From Paenibacillus helianthi (GTDB lineage: Bacteria > Bacillota > Bacilli > Paenibacillales > Paenibacillaceae), in contig NZ_LVWI01000092.1 of NCBI RefSeq assembly GCF_001909055.1, positions 1-64,000 of the forward strand: a stretch of 64,000 nt of DNA, written 5' to 3'. The notes under the pieces were generated by a model, which was not told the origin of the DNA, did no database searches, and saw only the letters and a list, made by a program, of their open reading frames with translations. The translations under genes and the position numbers were made by a program. Below are positions 34,423 to 42,752 of the stretch, piece after piece. The stretch's first letter is position 1; each line of letters starts with the position of its first letter.

Positions 34423-35226
34423 ATGTACAAATTGATTGCAATCGATATTGACGACACCCTGATTACGGATACCAAGGAAGTTACCCCTGCCACACAAACA
34501 GCACTGGAACAGGCCGTTGCCGCAGGCGTTGTGGTTACCCTGGCTACCGGACGCGCCTATGCTTCCGCCCAGGCTATTGCCCGCCAGACCGGACTGAACG
34601 TACCGATTATCACCTACCAGGGTGCACTTGTGAAGAACCTGATGGATGAAAAGGTGCTCTACGAGCGTTATGTGCCACAAGATGCCGTACGGAAGCTGTT
34701 CAGCTATTGCGTAGAGCATAACCTGCACTTACAGACCTACATTGATGACAAGCTGTATGCACGTGAAGAAAATCAAAAGCTGATTGACTATGCCACACTC
34801 AACGGAACCCAATATTTTATTGAGCCGGACTGGGAAAAGCTTGTTCCGCAAAAAACACCAAAAATGCTGATCATCGACGATCCGGCCTTCCTGGATGAGC
34901 TGTCACCGATTCTGCGTGAGCTGCTGGGCGATTCCGTACACATCACGAAATCCAAGCCGCATTTCCTGGAGATCATGCACCATGAGGGTACTAAGGGTCT
35001 GGCTCTGGAGTTCCTGGCAGCCCACTTCGGCTGCGAGCTGTCCGAAACCATCGCCGTCGGCGACTCCTGGAATGACCACGAAATGCTCGAAGCTGCCGGC
35101 CTTGGCGTAGCCATGGCTAACGCAATCCCGGCGCTGAAGGACATTGCCGATTTCATCACCCTCAGCAACAATGAAGACGGCGTGAAATACGCCATCGATA
35201 AATTCATCCTGCACACTGTGGAATAG
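34423..35226 (+). CDS. Cof-type HAD-IIB family phosphatase
   Basis: A 267-residue HAD hydrolase with the nucleophile motif AIDIDDTLI (Asp8 and Asp10), a Thr in TLATGRAYASA, a late Lys before the C-terminal motif, and GDSWNDHEML as motif IV. The C2B cap lies between. Family members act on sugar phosphates, FMN or PLP; the substrate is unknown. GGAGAG precedes the ATG. Confidence 0.93.
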   Translation: MYKLIAIDIDDTLITDTKEVTPATQTALEQAVAAGVVVTLATGRAYASAQAIARQTGLNVPIITYQGALVKNLMDEKVLYERYVPQDAVRKLFSYCVEHNLHLQTYIDDKLYAREENQKLIDYATLNGTQYFIEPDWEKLVPQKTPKMLIIDDPAFLDELSPILRELLGDSVHITKSKPHFLEIMHHEGTKGLALEFLAAHFGCELSETIAVGDSWNDHEMLEAAGLGVAMANAIPALKDIADFITLSNNEDGVKYAIDKFILHTVE

Positions 35227-35251
35227 GGAGCGTAAGCTTACTCTAGCGCAG

Positions 35252-35307
35252 TACAAAGGGTGCCTTTCTCCGGTTGTGATCCGGCTGTAAGGCACCCTTT
35301 GTATTAC
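35252..35307. terminator. Terminator between convergent genes
   Basis: A perfect 15-bp stem TACAAAGGGTGCCTT/AAGGCACCCTTTGTA with a 22-base loop containing a small CCGG helix. The flanking T-run is weak. Confidence 0.75.
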
Positions 35308-35346
35308 TGTAAGATAACTTAAGATTCGTACAATTTCATAACAATG

Positions 35347-36057
35347 TTACGAAGATTCAACAAACCGGTAGGTCCAGAACTGTTCTGTTCCAAACCGCCT
35401 CCGCATTTCCTCTTCCGTAAGATCCTGGTTTCCCACAAGCTCTGCCGCTTGGAATTGCGTCCGGTGCGCCTGAATCGAGGCCATTTTATTCGCAAGGAAT
35501 TCGGTTACGTCTATGGTCACATCCGCTTTTCCGATCATCTGCTCGCGATTGCTGGCGAACGCGCTGCAATATACCAATGGACGCTCTGCCGCAGGGAGCC
35601 GGTCAATCGTTCGGATGACAGCAGCTCCGGTGGCATCGTGATCGGGATGCACACTGTACCCTGGATAGAAGGTGATGACCAGCGATGGCGTCAGTTCCTT
35701 GAGCAGCTGCATAATTTGAGAGTCCAGAAGATCCTCGTCTTCGAATTCGATCATTTTATCGTGGAACCCGAGCATTCTTAGATCCTGGATACCGATCGCA
35801 AGGCAGGAGGCTGCCAGTTCGTCCTTACGGATTGCCGGCAAGGTGACACGGTTCGCGAACGGCGGGATGCCCATGTTGCGCCCCATCTCTCCTAGGGTCA
35901 GACAAGCATAGGTGACCTCTGCACCGCTTGCTATGTACATTGATAACGTCCCTGATGCAACAAAAGATTCGTCGTCGGGATGAGGGAGCACAACCAGGAT
36001 TCGCTGGTGTTCTGCATGATTATGATTCATAGATGTTTGATCCTCCGCTTTCATCAA
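35347..36057 (-). CDS. bshB2: Bacillithiol biosynthesis deacetylase BshB2
   Basis: A 236-residue PIG-L family zinc deacetylase. The metal motif HPDDE appears in LVVLPHPDDESFVASG and HPDHDATGAAV supplies further residues. Pairing with YojF marks it as BshB2 (YojG), which deacetylates GlcNAc-malate or bacillithiol S-conjugates. The first ~10 residues may be leader sequence, as a second Met occurs at residue 10. Its ATG overlaps the yojF stop by four bases. Confidence 0.93.
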   Translation of the reverse strand: MMKAEDQTSMNHNHAEHQRILVVLPHPDDESFVASGTLSMYIASGAEVTYACLTLGEMGRNMGIPPFANRVTLPAIRKDELAASCLAIGIQDLRMLGFHDKMIEFEDEDLLDSQIMQLLKELTPSLVITFYPGYSVHPDHDATGAAVIRTIDRLPAAERPLVYCSAFASNREQMIGKADVTIDVTEFLANKMASIQAHRTQFQAAELVGNQDLTEEEMRRRFGTEQFWTYRFVESS

Positions 36058-36398
36058 AACTTGTCCCGGCTTAGTTGCAAGGCAACAATCAGCTTTCCCT
36101 GACTGTCATGCCCTGCCAGGATTAGCCGATCCTTGTCCATTTCATCAATGTGTGTAAGGCCTTCGGCATAAATCCAGCCAAGCGTTGTCTTTAAGCCCAC
36201 CCGGTATGGACCTGTACCAGAGATAGAACCTTGTGTATACCGGATCACCGCATTGGAGATGAAGGCTGATGCCGGATGCCGGGTACTGTCCAGATGACTG
36301 GCATAGGCGCCTGTCGTAAGTTCAAGGTGTACATAAAGCTCCTGATTGGCAAGTTGATCGATCTGGAACTGGATATCTTCGGGGAGTATCGGCTGCAT
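36054..36398 (-). CDS. yojF: YojF family protein (DUF1806)
   Basis: A 114-residue protein matching Bacillus YojF, of unknown biochemical function but regularly linked to BshB2. Typical segments are LYVHLELTTGAYASH and ISGTGPYRVGLKTTLGWIYAEGLTH. AAGGAGG precedes the ATG. It is the first gene of the yojF-bshB2 pair. Confidence 0.92.
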   Translation of the reverse strand: MQPILPEDIQFQIDQLANQELYVHLELTTGAYASHLDSTRHPASAFISNAVIRYTQGSISGTGPYRVGLKTTLGWIYAEGLTHIDEMDKDRLILAGHDSQGKLIVALQLSRDKF

Positions 36399-36509
36399 GG
36401 CGGCCTCCTTGTCTGGTATAATGTATTAGTGCCATTTTAGCATATGACCCGGGAGAATATACAATAGTGCTTAGTCCGGGTGACTTTTCACCGAAAGGGG
36501 ATGACCTGT

Positions 36510-36643
36510 ATGATTTCACTTAGAACAATCACGCTGGAGAACCGGCGTATCCTATTCAATCTTGAAAGCTCTATGAAAGTTTCGGCTTCCATGACAACGG
36601 CGAAATCTGCGACAACGAGCCAATCACCGTATTGCGGCTGTGA
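36510..36643 (+). pseudogene. GNAT acetyltransferase remnant with internal deletion
   Basis: An intact ribosome binding site and start (AAAGGGG, then ATG at 36510) give the usual N-terminus of a GNAT enzyme, MISLRTITLENRRILFNLE. About 60 bases later, in another frame, 36569-36643 encodes LYESFGFHDNGEICDNE and then stops, the usual GNAT C-terminus. The middle of the domain, about 110 residues, is gone and the frame is broken. A TATAAT box lies at 36417-36422. Confidence 0.7.
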
Positions 36644-36787
36644 TATGCAGCAAGCTCAACAGGTTTTTTTTGCCGTTCTGATCTCACCAGGTCTTTCCGG
36701 CGCAAGGTCCGCCATTTATCCAATACACGTGGCTTCATTGTTCTTTTAGATAATTATCATTTATGTTCATGTTTACCCCTCAAAATT

Positions 36788-38596
36788 TCAGCTTGGAGTG
36801 AGGAGAGCCCCCTGCTTATCCCCATACTCCTCATTCGTTGACCTTTCTTCCTTCCCCTCTGTCTCCTCCTGCTCCAGCTGGGAGTTGTAGAGATCATAGT
36901 AGCGCCCTTCTGCCGCAAGCAGTTCCTCATGGTTACCGCGCTCTACAATCTCCCCGTTCTCCATCACCAGAATGACGTCGGCGCTCTGAATCGTTGACAG
37001 ACGGTGGGCAATAACGATGGTGGTTTTGTCCTTCATCAGCTTGCGGATGGCCTGCTGCACCATTTTCTCCGATTCGTTATCCAGCGCGGCTGTTGCTTCA
37101 TCCAGCAGTAGAATCGGCGCGTTCTTCAGCATCGCTCTTGCAATCGAAAGCCGCTGGCGCTGGCCGCCGGAGAGCCGCGAGCCATGCTCACCGATCTCAG
37201 AGTCTACCCCTTCAGGCAGCTCCATTACGAAATCATAGGCATTGGCCTGACGAAGCGCCTCTATTACCTCTTCCTCCGAGGCATCCTGCCTGCCATTGCG
37301 GATATTTTCGCGGATACTGCCTGTATATAGCCCGGACTCCTGTGGCACATAGGCAAAATGGCTTCTAAGCTGCTCCAGACTCATCCCCTGAACCGTTTGG
37401 CCATTGATTAAAATCTCGCCTTCATCCGGATTGTAGAAGCCCAGCAGAAGCTTGAATAACGTAGACTTCCCGCCTCCGCTCGGCCCGACCACCGCCATCT
37501 GCATCCCCTGCGGCAATTCAAGACTAGCCTGGTTTAAGCTGAGCTTCCCGGCCCCGGGATAACTGAACGTTACCTCCGACAGATTTAGCTGCTCAAACTC
37601 GGGATGCTGCATTTGTTTCTCAGGCAGAGCCTCTACCTCAGCAGGCGCATCCATCACCTCAAAGATCCGCTGCGCCGCTCCCAGCGACTGCTGCATGGAA
37701 GCCACAAGTCCCGGCAACGCCGAGAAAGGCATAACCAGATAATTCATCAATTGAATGAATGCGATCATGGCTCCTACCTCAAGCGAACCTTTGGCGACAA
37801 AATATCCCGCGATGACCAGAGCCAGCAGAAAGGTGAGATTTCCTAATACAGAGGACAGTGCCCCCGTAGCCCCTTCAATCCGTCCCCGATTCTGCTCTCC
37901 GGCATTAATGCTGTCACTGTAGCCTTTGTACTGCTTCATCAGTCTGCGCTCAATCGAGAATGACTTGAAGACCATACTACTGCCCAGAATATCGTTCAGA
38001 AATGAAGTCGTCCGGCTCATATTCTCCTGTACCTGCACACTGTTCTTCCGCATCGCTTTGCCAAAAACCTTACCGACCAGATAGAGCAGCGGCCCCATGG
38101 TAATACAGATCAGTGCAAGCAGCCAGTTAATATAGATCAGATAGGCAAAAGACGCCACAGCCAAGAGCGGATTGCGCAAAAGATCAATCATAACCTGTCC
38201 GCAGGCTTCTCCGACTGATTGATTATCATTGGTAAAACGGGACAATAGATCTCCAGAATGATTGCGGTCAAAATAGGATTGCGGCAGCAGCAGCGTATGG
38301 TTCATCAGATCCAGGCGCAGCTCATTTCTGATTTTGGCGGAAATATTGATTTTGAGGTAGGCACTGAAATAGCTGCTCACGCCTGCGGTAATCAGGAAAA
38401 GCCCCCCGAACCAGGCGAGTCCGCTGAAAGCCTCCACATCCATACGGACCGCCGCATCCGTAATTCTGGCCAGAAACCAGGCCATTGTCAGATCCAGAAC
38501 AATGCTGAACAATGTAATCAGCAGCAGTACGGTATAGAGCAGCTTGTGCTTCAGCATATATGTACTCAACCTCGAAAATGCGCCTTTCTGCTTCAA
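36788..38596 (-). CDS. ABC exporter, fused membrane and ATPase domains
   Basis: A 602-residue half-exporter. Residues ~1-310 form a six-helix ABC membrane domain; the nucleotide-binding domain has Walker A GPSGGGKST, Q-loop YVPQESGLY, signature LSGGQRQRL, Walker B ILLLDEATAALD and an H-loop AHRLST. It resembles BmrA/MsbA-type drug or lipid exporters and should dimerise. It starts with TTG at 38596, 8 bases after GAGGGAG. The extreme C-terminus is acidic. The substrate is unknown. Confidence 0.95.
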   Translation of the reverse strand: MKQKGAFSRLSTYMLKHKLLYTVLLLITLFSIVLDLTMAWFLARITDAAVRMDVEAFSGLAWFGGLFLITAGVSSYFSAYLKINISAKIRNELRLDLMNHTLLLPQSYFDRNHSGDLLSRFTNDNQSVGEACGQVMIDLLRNPLLAVASFAYLIYINWLLALICITMGPLLYLVGKVFGKAMRKNSVQVQENMSRTTSFLNDILGSSMVFKSFSIERRLMKQYKGYSDSINAGEQNRGRIEGATGALSSVLGNLTFLLALVIAGYFVAKGSLEVGAMIAFIQLMNYLVMPFSALPGLVASMQQSLGAAQRIFEVMDAPAEVEALPEKQMQHPEFEQLNLSEVTFSYPGAGKLSLNQASLELPQGMQMAVVGPSGGGKSTLFKLLLGFYNPDEGEILINGQTVQGMSLEQLRSHFAYVPQESGLYTGSIRENIRNGRQDASEEEVIEALRQANAYDFVMELPEGVDSEIGEHGSRLSGGQRQRLSIARAMLKNAPILLLDEATAALDNESEKMVQQAIRKLMKDKTTIVIAHRLSTIQSADVILVMENGEIVERGNHEELLAAEGRYYDLYNSQLEQEETEGKEERSTNEEYGDKQGALLTPS

Positions 38597-38743
38597 TCCA
38601 TCATCTCCCTCTAAAATTCAGTTCTTCGCAAATTTCAATTTTCAACCAAATCAACCACAAGTGATTCCCATTATATAGGCGGCTATCTTTCTTTGAAAGG
38701 AAAATTAATATGCAGGAGCAGAACCTATGCAAGGAAACCCATA

Positions 38744-38775
38744 GAAAAACCGCCTTTCGGTTCCAGAAAGGCGGT
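38744..38775 (-). terminator. Terminator of the hydrogenase gene block
   Basis: On the minus strand ACCGCCTTTC/GAAAGGCGGT is followed by five T, about 25 bp past the distal hydF stop. It is the only clear terminator after the last gene of the block. Confidence 0.92.
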
Positions 38776-38798
38776 CATCCCTCTTACACAAACACAAA

Positions 38799-40067
38799 TC
38801 ACTCATGCGTCCCGCTCTCTTCCCAGGCTATACGGGCAAGCGGAAACGGTAAAATCGCCCGCTCCAGAATACCCTGGACATAGGCAATCGCAACGCCATA
38901 ATTGACGATGGGCACCCCGGCTCTAATCGCTTGCTCCACCCGCCAGAGCATCTGTCTGCGGTTCAGCATACAGCCCCCACAGTGCACAATAAGGGAGTAA
39001 TCATCCAGATTGTCCGGGAACTTCATGCCACTGGCGTATTCGAATTGCAGCTGCTTGCCGGTGGCTTGCCGGATCCAGCGCGGAATTTTCACTTTGCCGA
39101 TATCATCTGCCTGCCCGTGATGGGTACAGGCCTCGGCAATGAGCACTCTGTCACCATGCTGAAGCCCGTCGATGGCACGCGCGCCCCTCACCATCTCTTC
39201 CAGATTACCTTTGTGCCGGGCAAACAGGATAGAAAATGAGGTAAGCGGAATGTCTTTGGGTGTATCAGCTGCAGCCTTCAGGAATACCTGTGAGTCTGTC
39301 ACCACAAGCCGGGGCTTCTTGCCGAGACTCTCCAGCGTTTCCTTCAGCTCGAATTCCTTCGTAACCACCGCAATGGCATCGCTCTCCAGCAGGTCACGGA
39401 TGGTCTGCTGCTGCGGAAGAATCAATCTGCCTTTGGGCGCTGCCTTGTCAATCGGAACCACCAGTACGACCAAGTCTCCCGGAGAGACCAGGTCGCCGAT
39501 AATGCGGAATTTATCCTCGGCATCCGGCACAGCAGCAATCAGTGCCTTCATCAGTCCGCTAATTCCCTGCTGCTCAAGTGCAGATACAGGGATCACCTTA
39601 CAGCCCAGTTCCTGCTCCGCCTGATCAACAAGAACAGCAAGATCACCCGCATGAGATGTCTGCTGGTCCGCTATGCAATCTATTTTATTCAAGATGCCCA
39701 TTGCGGGGATGCTCTTACTGCGGACGGTCTCGGCAATCTGCCGGTCATATGGGTTCACACCGCAGACAGCATCGACAACGATCAGGGCCATATCGGATTT
39801 GTTAAGAACCTCCAACGTCTTCTGTTTCCTCAACTCACCCAGCTCACCTGCTTCATCCAGGCCGGCGGTATCAATAAATACTACTGGCCCGAGCGGCAGC
39901 AGCTCCATCGCTTTATACACCGGATCTGTTGTCGTTCCTTTGACGGGTGACACAACCGCGGCATCCTGTTTGGTGATTGCGTTGATCAGGCTTGATTTCC
40001 CTGCGTTGCTCCTGCCAAACAGGGCGATATGCAGGCGATTCGGGCGCGGGGTATCGTTCACACTCAC
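38799..40067 (-). CDS. hydF: [FeFe]-hydrogenase maturation GTPase HydF (canonical copy)
   Basis: A 422-residue HydF, the scaffold on which the two-iron subcluster is completed before transfer to HydA. The GTPase domain has P-loop GRSNAGKSS, GTTTDP, DTAGLDE and the base-recognition motif NKID. The dimerisation domain has APKGRLILPQQQTIRDLL. The cluster domain has Cys-Thr-His-His near 311 and HCGGC near 362 as [4Fe-4S] ligands. GTG start after AAGGAGAG. It is the last gene of the block, ~40 bp after the aspartase gene, and keeps all canonical HydF features, unlike the second copy at 41536. Confidence 0.95.
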   Translation of the reverse strand: MSVNDTPRPNRLHIALFGRSNAGKSSLINAITKQDAAVVSPVKGTTTDPVYKAMELLPLGPVVFIDTAGLDEAGELGELRKQKTLEVLNKSDMALIVVDAVCGVNPYDRQIAETVRSKSIPAMGILNKIDCIADQQTSHAGDLAVLVDQAEQELGCKVIPVSALEQQGISGLMKALIAAVPDAEDKFRIIGDLVSPGDLVVLVVPIDKAAPKGRLILPQQQTIRDLLESDAIAVVTKEFELKETLESLGKKPRLVVTDSQVFLKAAADTPKDIPLTSFSILFARHKGNLEEMVRGARAIDGLQHGDRVLIAEACTHHGQADDIGKVKIPRWIRQATGKQLQFEYASGMKFPDNLDDYSLIVHCGGCMLNRRQMLWRVEQAIRAGVPIVNYGVAIAYVQGILERAILPFPLARIAWEESGTHE

Positions 40068-40108
40068 ACGGCTCTCTCCTTCCCCCAGCGGCTAGCACCG
40101 AGCTGGAC

Positions 40109-41539
40109 TTATTTACCGGGTACACCCGGTTTGGTTACTTGATACGGATTCAGGATTTGATCCAGCTCAGCCTCCGGTAGAAGCTGAGCCTCCAGCAGTA
40201 CCTGCCGCACCGTTTTGCCTTCTTGGCTTGCCCGTTTGGCTACCTCGGCACTTTTCTCGTATCCGATGTGGTGTATCAGCGCGGCTGCCAAAGCGGAGGA
40301 ATTCTCAACCCTTTCATAACACCGCTGCTCACAGATCCGGATACCGCGGACACAGCGCTCTTCGAACAGCCGTACAGCATTGGCCAGGACCTCCAGGGAC
40401 TCCAGGAGCGCATCCGCAATCAGCGGCATGAACGCATTCAGCTCCAGCTGGCCGCCCGCAGCCGCCAGCGTTACAGCCGTATCATTGGCAATGACACGCA
40501 TCGCCACAAGCCCCGCCATCTCTGCCATTACCGGATTGACTTTACCCGGCATAATGGAGGAGCCTGCCTGCACCGCCGGCAATTCAAGCTCCCCCAGACC
40601 CCCAACCGGCCCGCTGGCCAGCAGACGCAGATCACCGGAAATTTTCAATAGATTAATAGAAGCTGCCTTCAACAGCCCGGATACTTCAGCAAAAACATCC
40701 ATATTCTGCGTAGGGTCCATCGGATATTCACTACGGGCCAGCCCATATCCGGTCAAATCCTGCAAAATATCAGTCATCAAAAACGTATATTTTACCGGTG
40801 CATTGAGGCCCGTGCCAATTGCAGTTCCTCCAATGTTGATCTCCCTGAGCCGCTCCTCCACTTTGTACAGGCGCCAGCGGTCCCGGGCTACCGCTTTGGC
40901 ATAGGCTCCAAAGCCCTGCCCTGCCATCATCGGCAAGGCATCCATGAGCTCGGTACGGCCCAGCTTGAGCACATCGGCGAAGGCATGCTCTTTCTCCTGA
41001 AGGGCTTCCTGCAAGGACGCAAAAGCTTGACTCAGCCGCCGAACCAGCCCGATTGCGGCAATTCTTAGTGCCGTGGGATAGATATCATTGGTAGATTGGC
41101 AGCAGTTGACGTGATCCAGTGGATGTACCCGTGAATAGTCTCCCCGCTCTCCGCCCATGAGCTCAATAGCACGGTTAGCGATGACTTCGTTCACATTCAT
41201 ATTGGCCGATGTCCCGGCACCGCCCTGCATGGCATCTACCGTAAATTGCTCCCTGTAGGCACCGGCCAGAAGCTCATCACAGGCCTGCACAATCGCCCGG
41301 GCTATCGCTGCCGGATAGGTATTTAGCTGCAAATGAGCCTGTGCCGCAGCTTTCTTCACTGTTATTAGGCCATGAAGCAAATGAACGTTGACCGTTCTGC
41401 CGCTTACAGCGAAATTATCCATAGCCCTAGCGGTATGAATCCCGTAATACGCTGCTTTTGGTATATTCCTGACACCTAGTGCATCCTGCTCTTCGCGGAA
41501 AGATTTCAGCGGGTTCTCCACCCTGGACAGCCTGCTCAA
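40109..41539 (-). CDS. aspA: Aspartate ammonia-lyase family enzyme
   Basis: A 476-residue member of the aspartase/fumarase superfamily. It has YYGIHTARAMDNF near the N-terminus, GGAGTSANMNVNEVIANRA, and the signature loop GSSIMPGKVNPV. Aspartase converts aspartate to fumarate and ammonium. Fumarase is less likely given the N-terminal block. It starts with TTG overlapping the hydF2 stop (TTGA), so it is translated together with hydrogenase maturases. Placement between two HydF genes suggests a link to H-cluster building, perhaps ammonium supply; this is inference. Confidence 0.9.
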   Translation of the reverse strand: MSRLSRVENPLKSFREEQDALGVRNIPKAAYYGIHTARAMDNFAVSGRTVNVHLLHGLITVKKAAAQAHLQLNTYPAAIARAIVQACDELLAGAYREQFTVDAMQGGAGTSANMNVNEVIANRAIELMGGERGDYSRVHPLDHVNCCQSTNDIYPTALRIAAIGLVRRLSQAFASLQEALQEKEHAFADVLKLGRTELMDALPMMAGQGFGAYAKAVARDRWRLYKVEERLREINIGGTAIGTGLNAPVKYTFLMTDILQDLTGYGLARSEYPMDPTQNMDVFAEVSGLLKAASINLLKISGDLRLLASGPVGGLGELELPAVQAGSSIMPGKVNPVMAEMAGLVAMRVIANDTAVTLAAAGGQLELNAFMPLIADALLESLEVLANAVRLFEERCVRGIRICEQRCYERVENSSALAAALIHHIGYEKSAEVAKRASQEGKTVRQVLLEAQLLPEAELDQILNPYQVTKPGVPGK

Positions 41540-42726
41540 GCCTTCACTTCCAGGACTTCCAGCACACGCGGCAGAATCCCGTGAAAATAGGCAAAGGCGA
41601 TGCCATAGTTGGTAATCGGCACGTTTTGTACACCCGAGCTCCGCAGCCGCATCATCAGTTGCTTCCGGTTGAATATACAGCCGCCGCAGTGAACGATCAG
41701 TTTATAATCAGAGACGTCATCAGGGAAATCAGGCCCCACACTTGTCGTAATATCCAGCCCGCCGCCAGCCATTTCCTGCAGTTTGGCTTTGACGAGCATA
41801 CGGTCGATCTCTCCGTTATGCGGGTGGTGGATACAGGCCTCTGACAGCAGCACCTTGTCCCCAGGCTTCAGGCTGGATATCATCGCGGCACCGGTCACAA
41901 AGGTTTTCAAATCCCCCTTAAAACGCGCCATCAGAATTGCAAAGGTGGTTAATGGCACACTCGCCGGTATAATCTCATTCACTCTGTCAAATACCTGCGA
42001 ATCCGTAATAACAAGATCGGGCAGCTTGTTTAAGCGCGCGAGCAGCTCAGGCAGCTCTTCTTCAGTAACCGACAACGCTATCGCGTGATGATCGAGCAGG
42101 TCGCGGAGGATTTGCTGCTGGGAGGCAACCAGCCGGTATTTGGGAGCAGGGATCATCTCCGGCATTACCATAACGACCAGGTCCCCCAGGTTCACGAGAT
42201 CACCTACAATGCTGTTTCGTTCAAATTCAGCAGGAGCCAAGGCGCTCATGGCATGGCGCAGACTGCCAAGATTGGAATTCCGCTTCACACTGAGCTTCAC
42301 GATGGGTACATTCAGATTTGCCTTCAGCGAATCAATATCAACATAATGATCGTCGGTTTTGGCAATGACTCCAATGACGGGAATGTTCCGTTTGTCCAGT
42401 TCGTGTACCCATTCCTTCTCCAGCTTGTAGTCGCCCGCTTCATCCGAGAAGATCATGATGCCCAGATCGGTCAGATCCATCACCTCTCTCGTCTTTTGCA
42501 CGCGGAAGAGGTCAGCATCATCAATTCCGGCTGTATCTACGATAATAGCGGTCCCCACATTCTTGATCTCCACATATTGAAAAATGGGTTCAGCCGTCGT
42601 TCCGGGCTCATCACTGACCAGCAAGGTCGATTTCCCTGTGAGCGCGTTGATCAGACTGGACTTTCCGGCATTTCTTTTGCCAAAAACAGCAATGTGCATT
42701 TTGTTAGATTGTGGTGTAAATTGCAT
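41536..42726 (-). CDS. Second, divergent HydF-like GTPase
   Basis: A 396-residue HydF paralogue. It keeps the P-loop GKRNAGKSS, GTTAEP, DTAGIDD and the [4Fe-4S] ligands Cys-Ile-His-His and HCGGC (His near 346). It differs where the canonical copy is conserved: the NKxD base-recognition motif reads AKTD, and the APKGRLILPQ stretch reads APKYRLVASQ. Overall identity to the neighbouring HydF looks moderate. AGGAGAG precedes the ATG; its end overlaps aspA. It may be a specialised scaffold or carrier, or HydF may work here as a heterodimer. Confidence 0.88.
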   Translation of the reverse strand: MQFTPQSNKMHIAVFGKRNAGKSSLINALTGKSTLLVSDEPGTTAEPIFQYVEIKNVGTAIIVDTAGIDDADLFRVQKTREVMDLTDLGIMIFSDEAGDYKLEKEWVHELDKRNIPVIGVIAKTDDHYVDIDSLKANLNVPIVKLSVKRNSNLGSLRHAMSALAPAEFERNSIVGDLVNLGDLVVMVMPEMIPAPKYRLVASQQQILRDLLDHHAIALSVTEEELPELLARLNKLPDLVITDSQVFDRVNEIIPASVPLTTFAILMARFKGDLKTFVTGAAMISSLKPGDKVLLSEACIHHPHNGEIDRMLVKAKLQEMAGGGLDITTSVGPDFPDDVSDYKLIVHCGGCIFNRKQLMMRLRSSGVQNVPITNYGIAFAYFHGILPRVLEVLEVKA

Positions 42727-42752
42727 AGCAATTCTCTCCTCAATATGCGATT

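Noticed and set aside
36510..36749. A 79-residue protein from the ATG at 36510
   Set aside because: After ~19 residues it reads out of frame through the C-terminal piece of a GNAT gene and ends in low-complexity sequence; a pseudogene explains it better.
36749..36766. Fur-like sequence AGATAATTATCATTTATG
   Set aside because: It lies downstream of the ABC exporter and after the acetyltransferase remnant, with no gene to control, and matches less well than the site at 48487.
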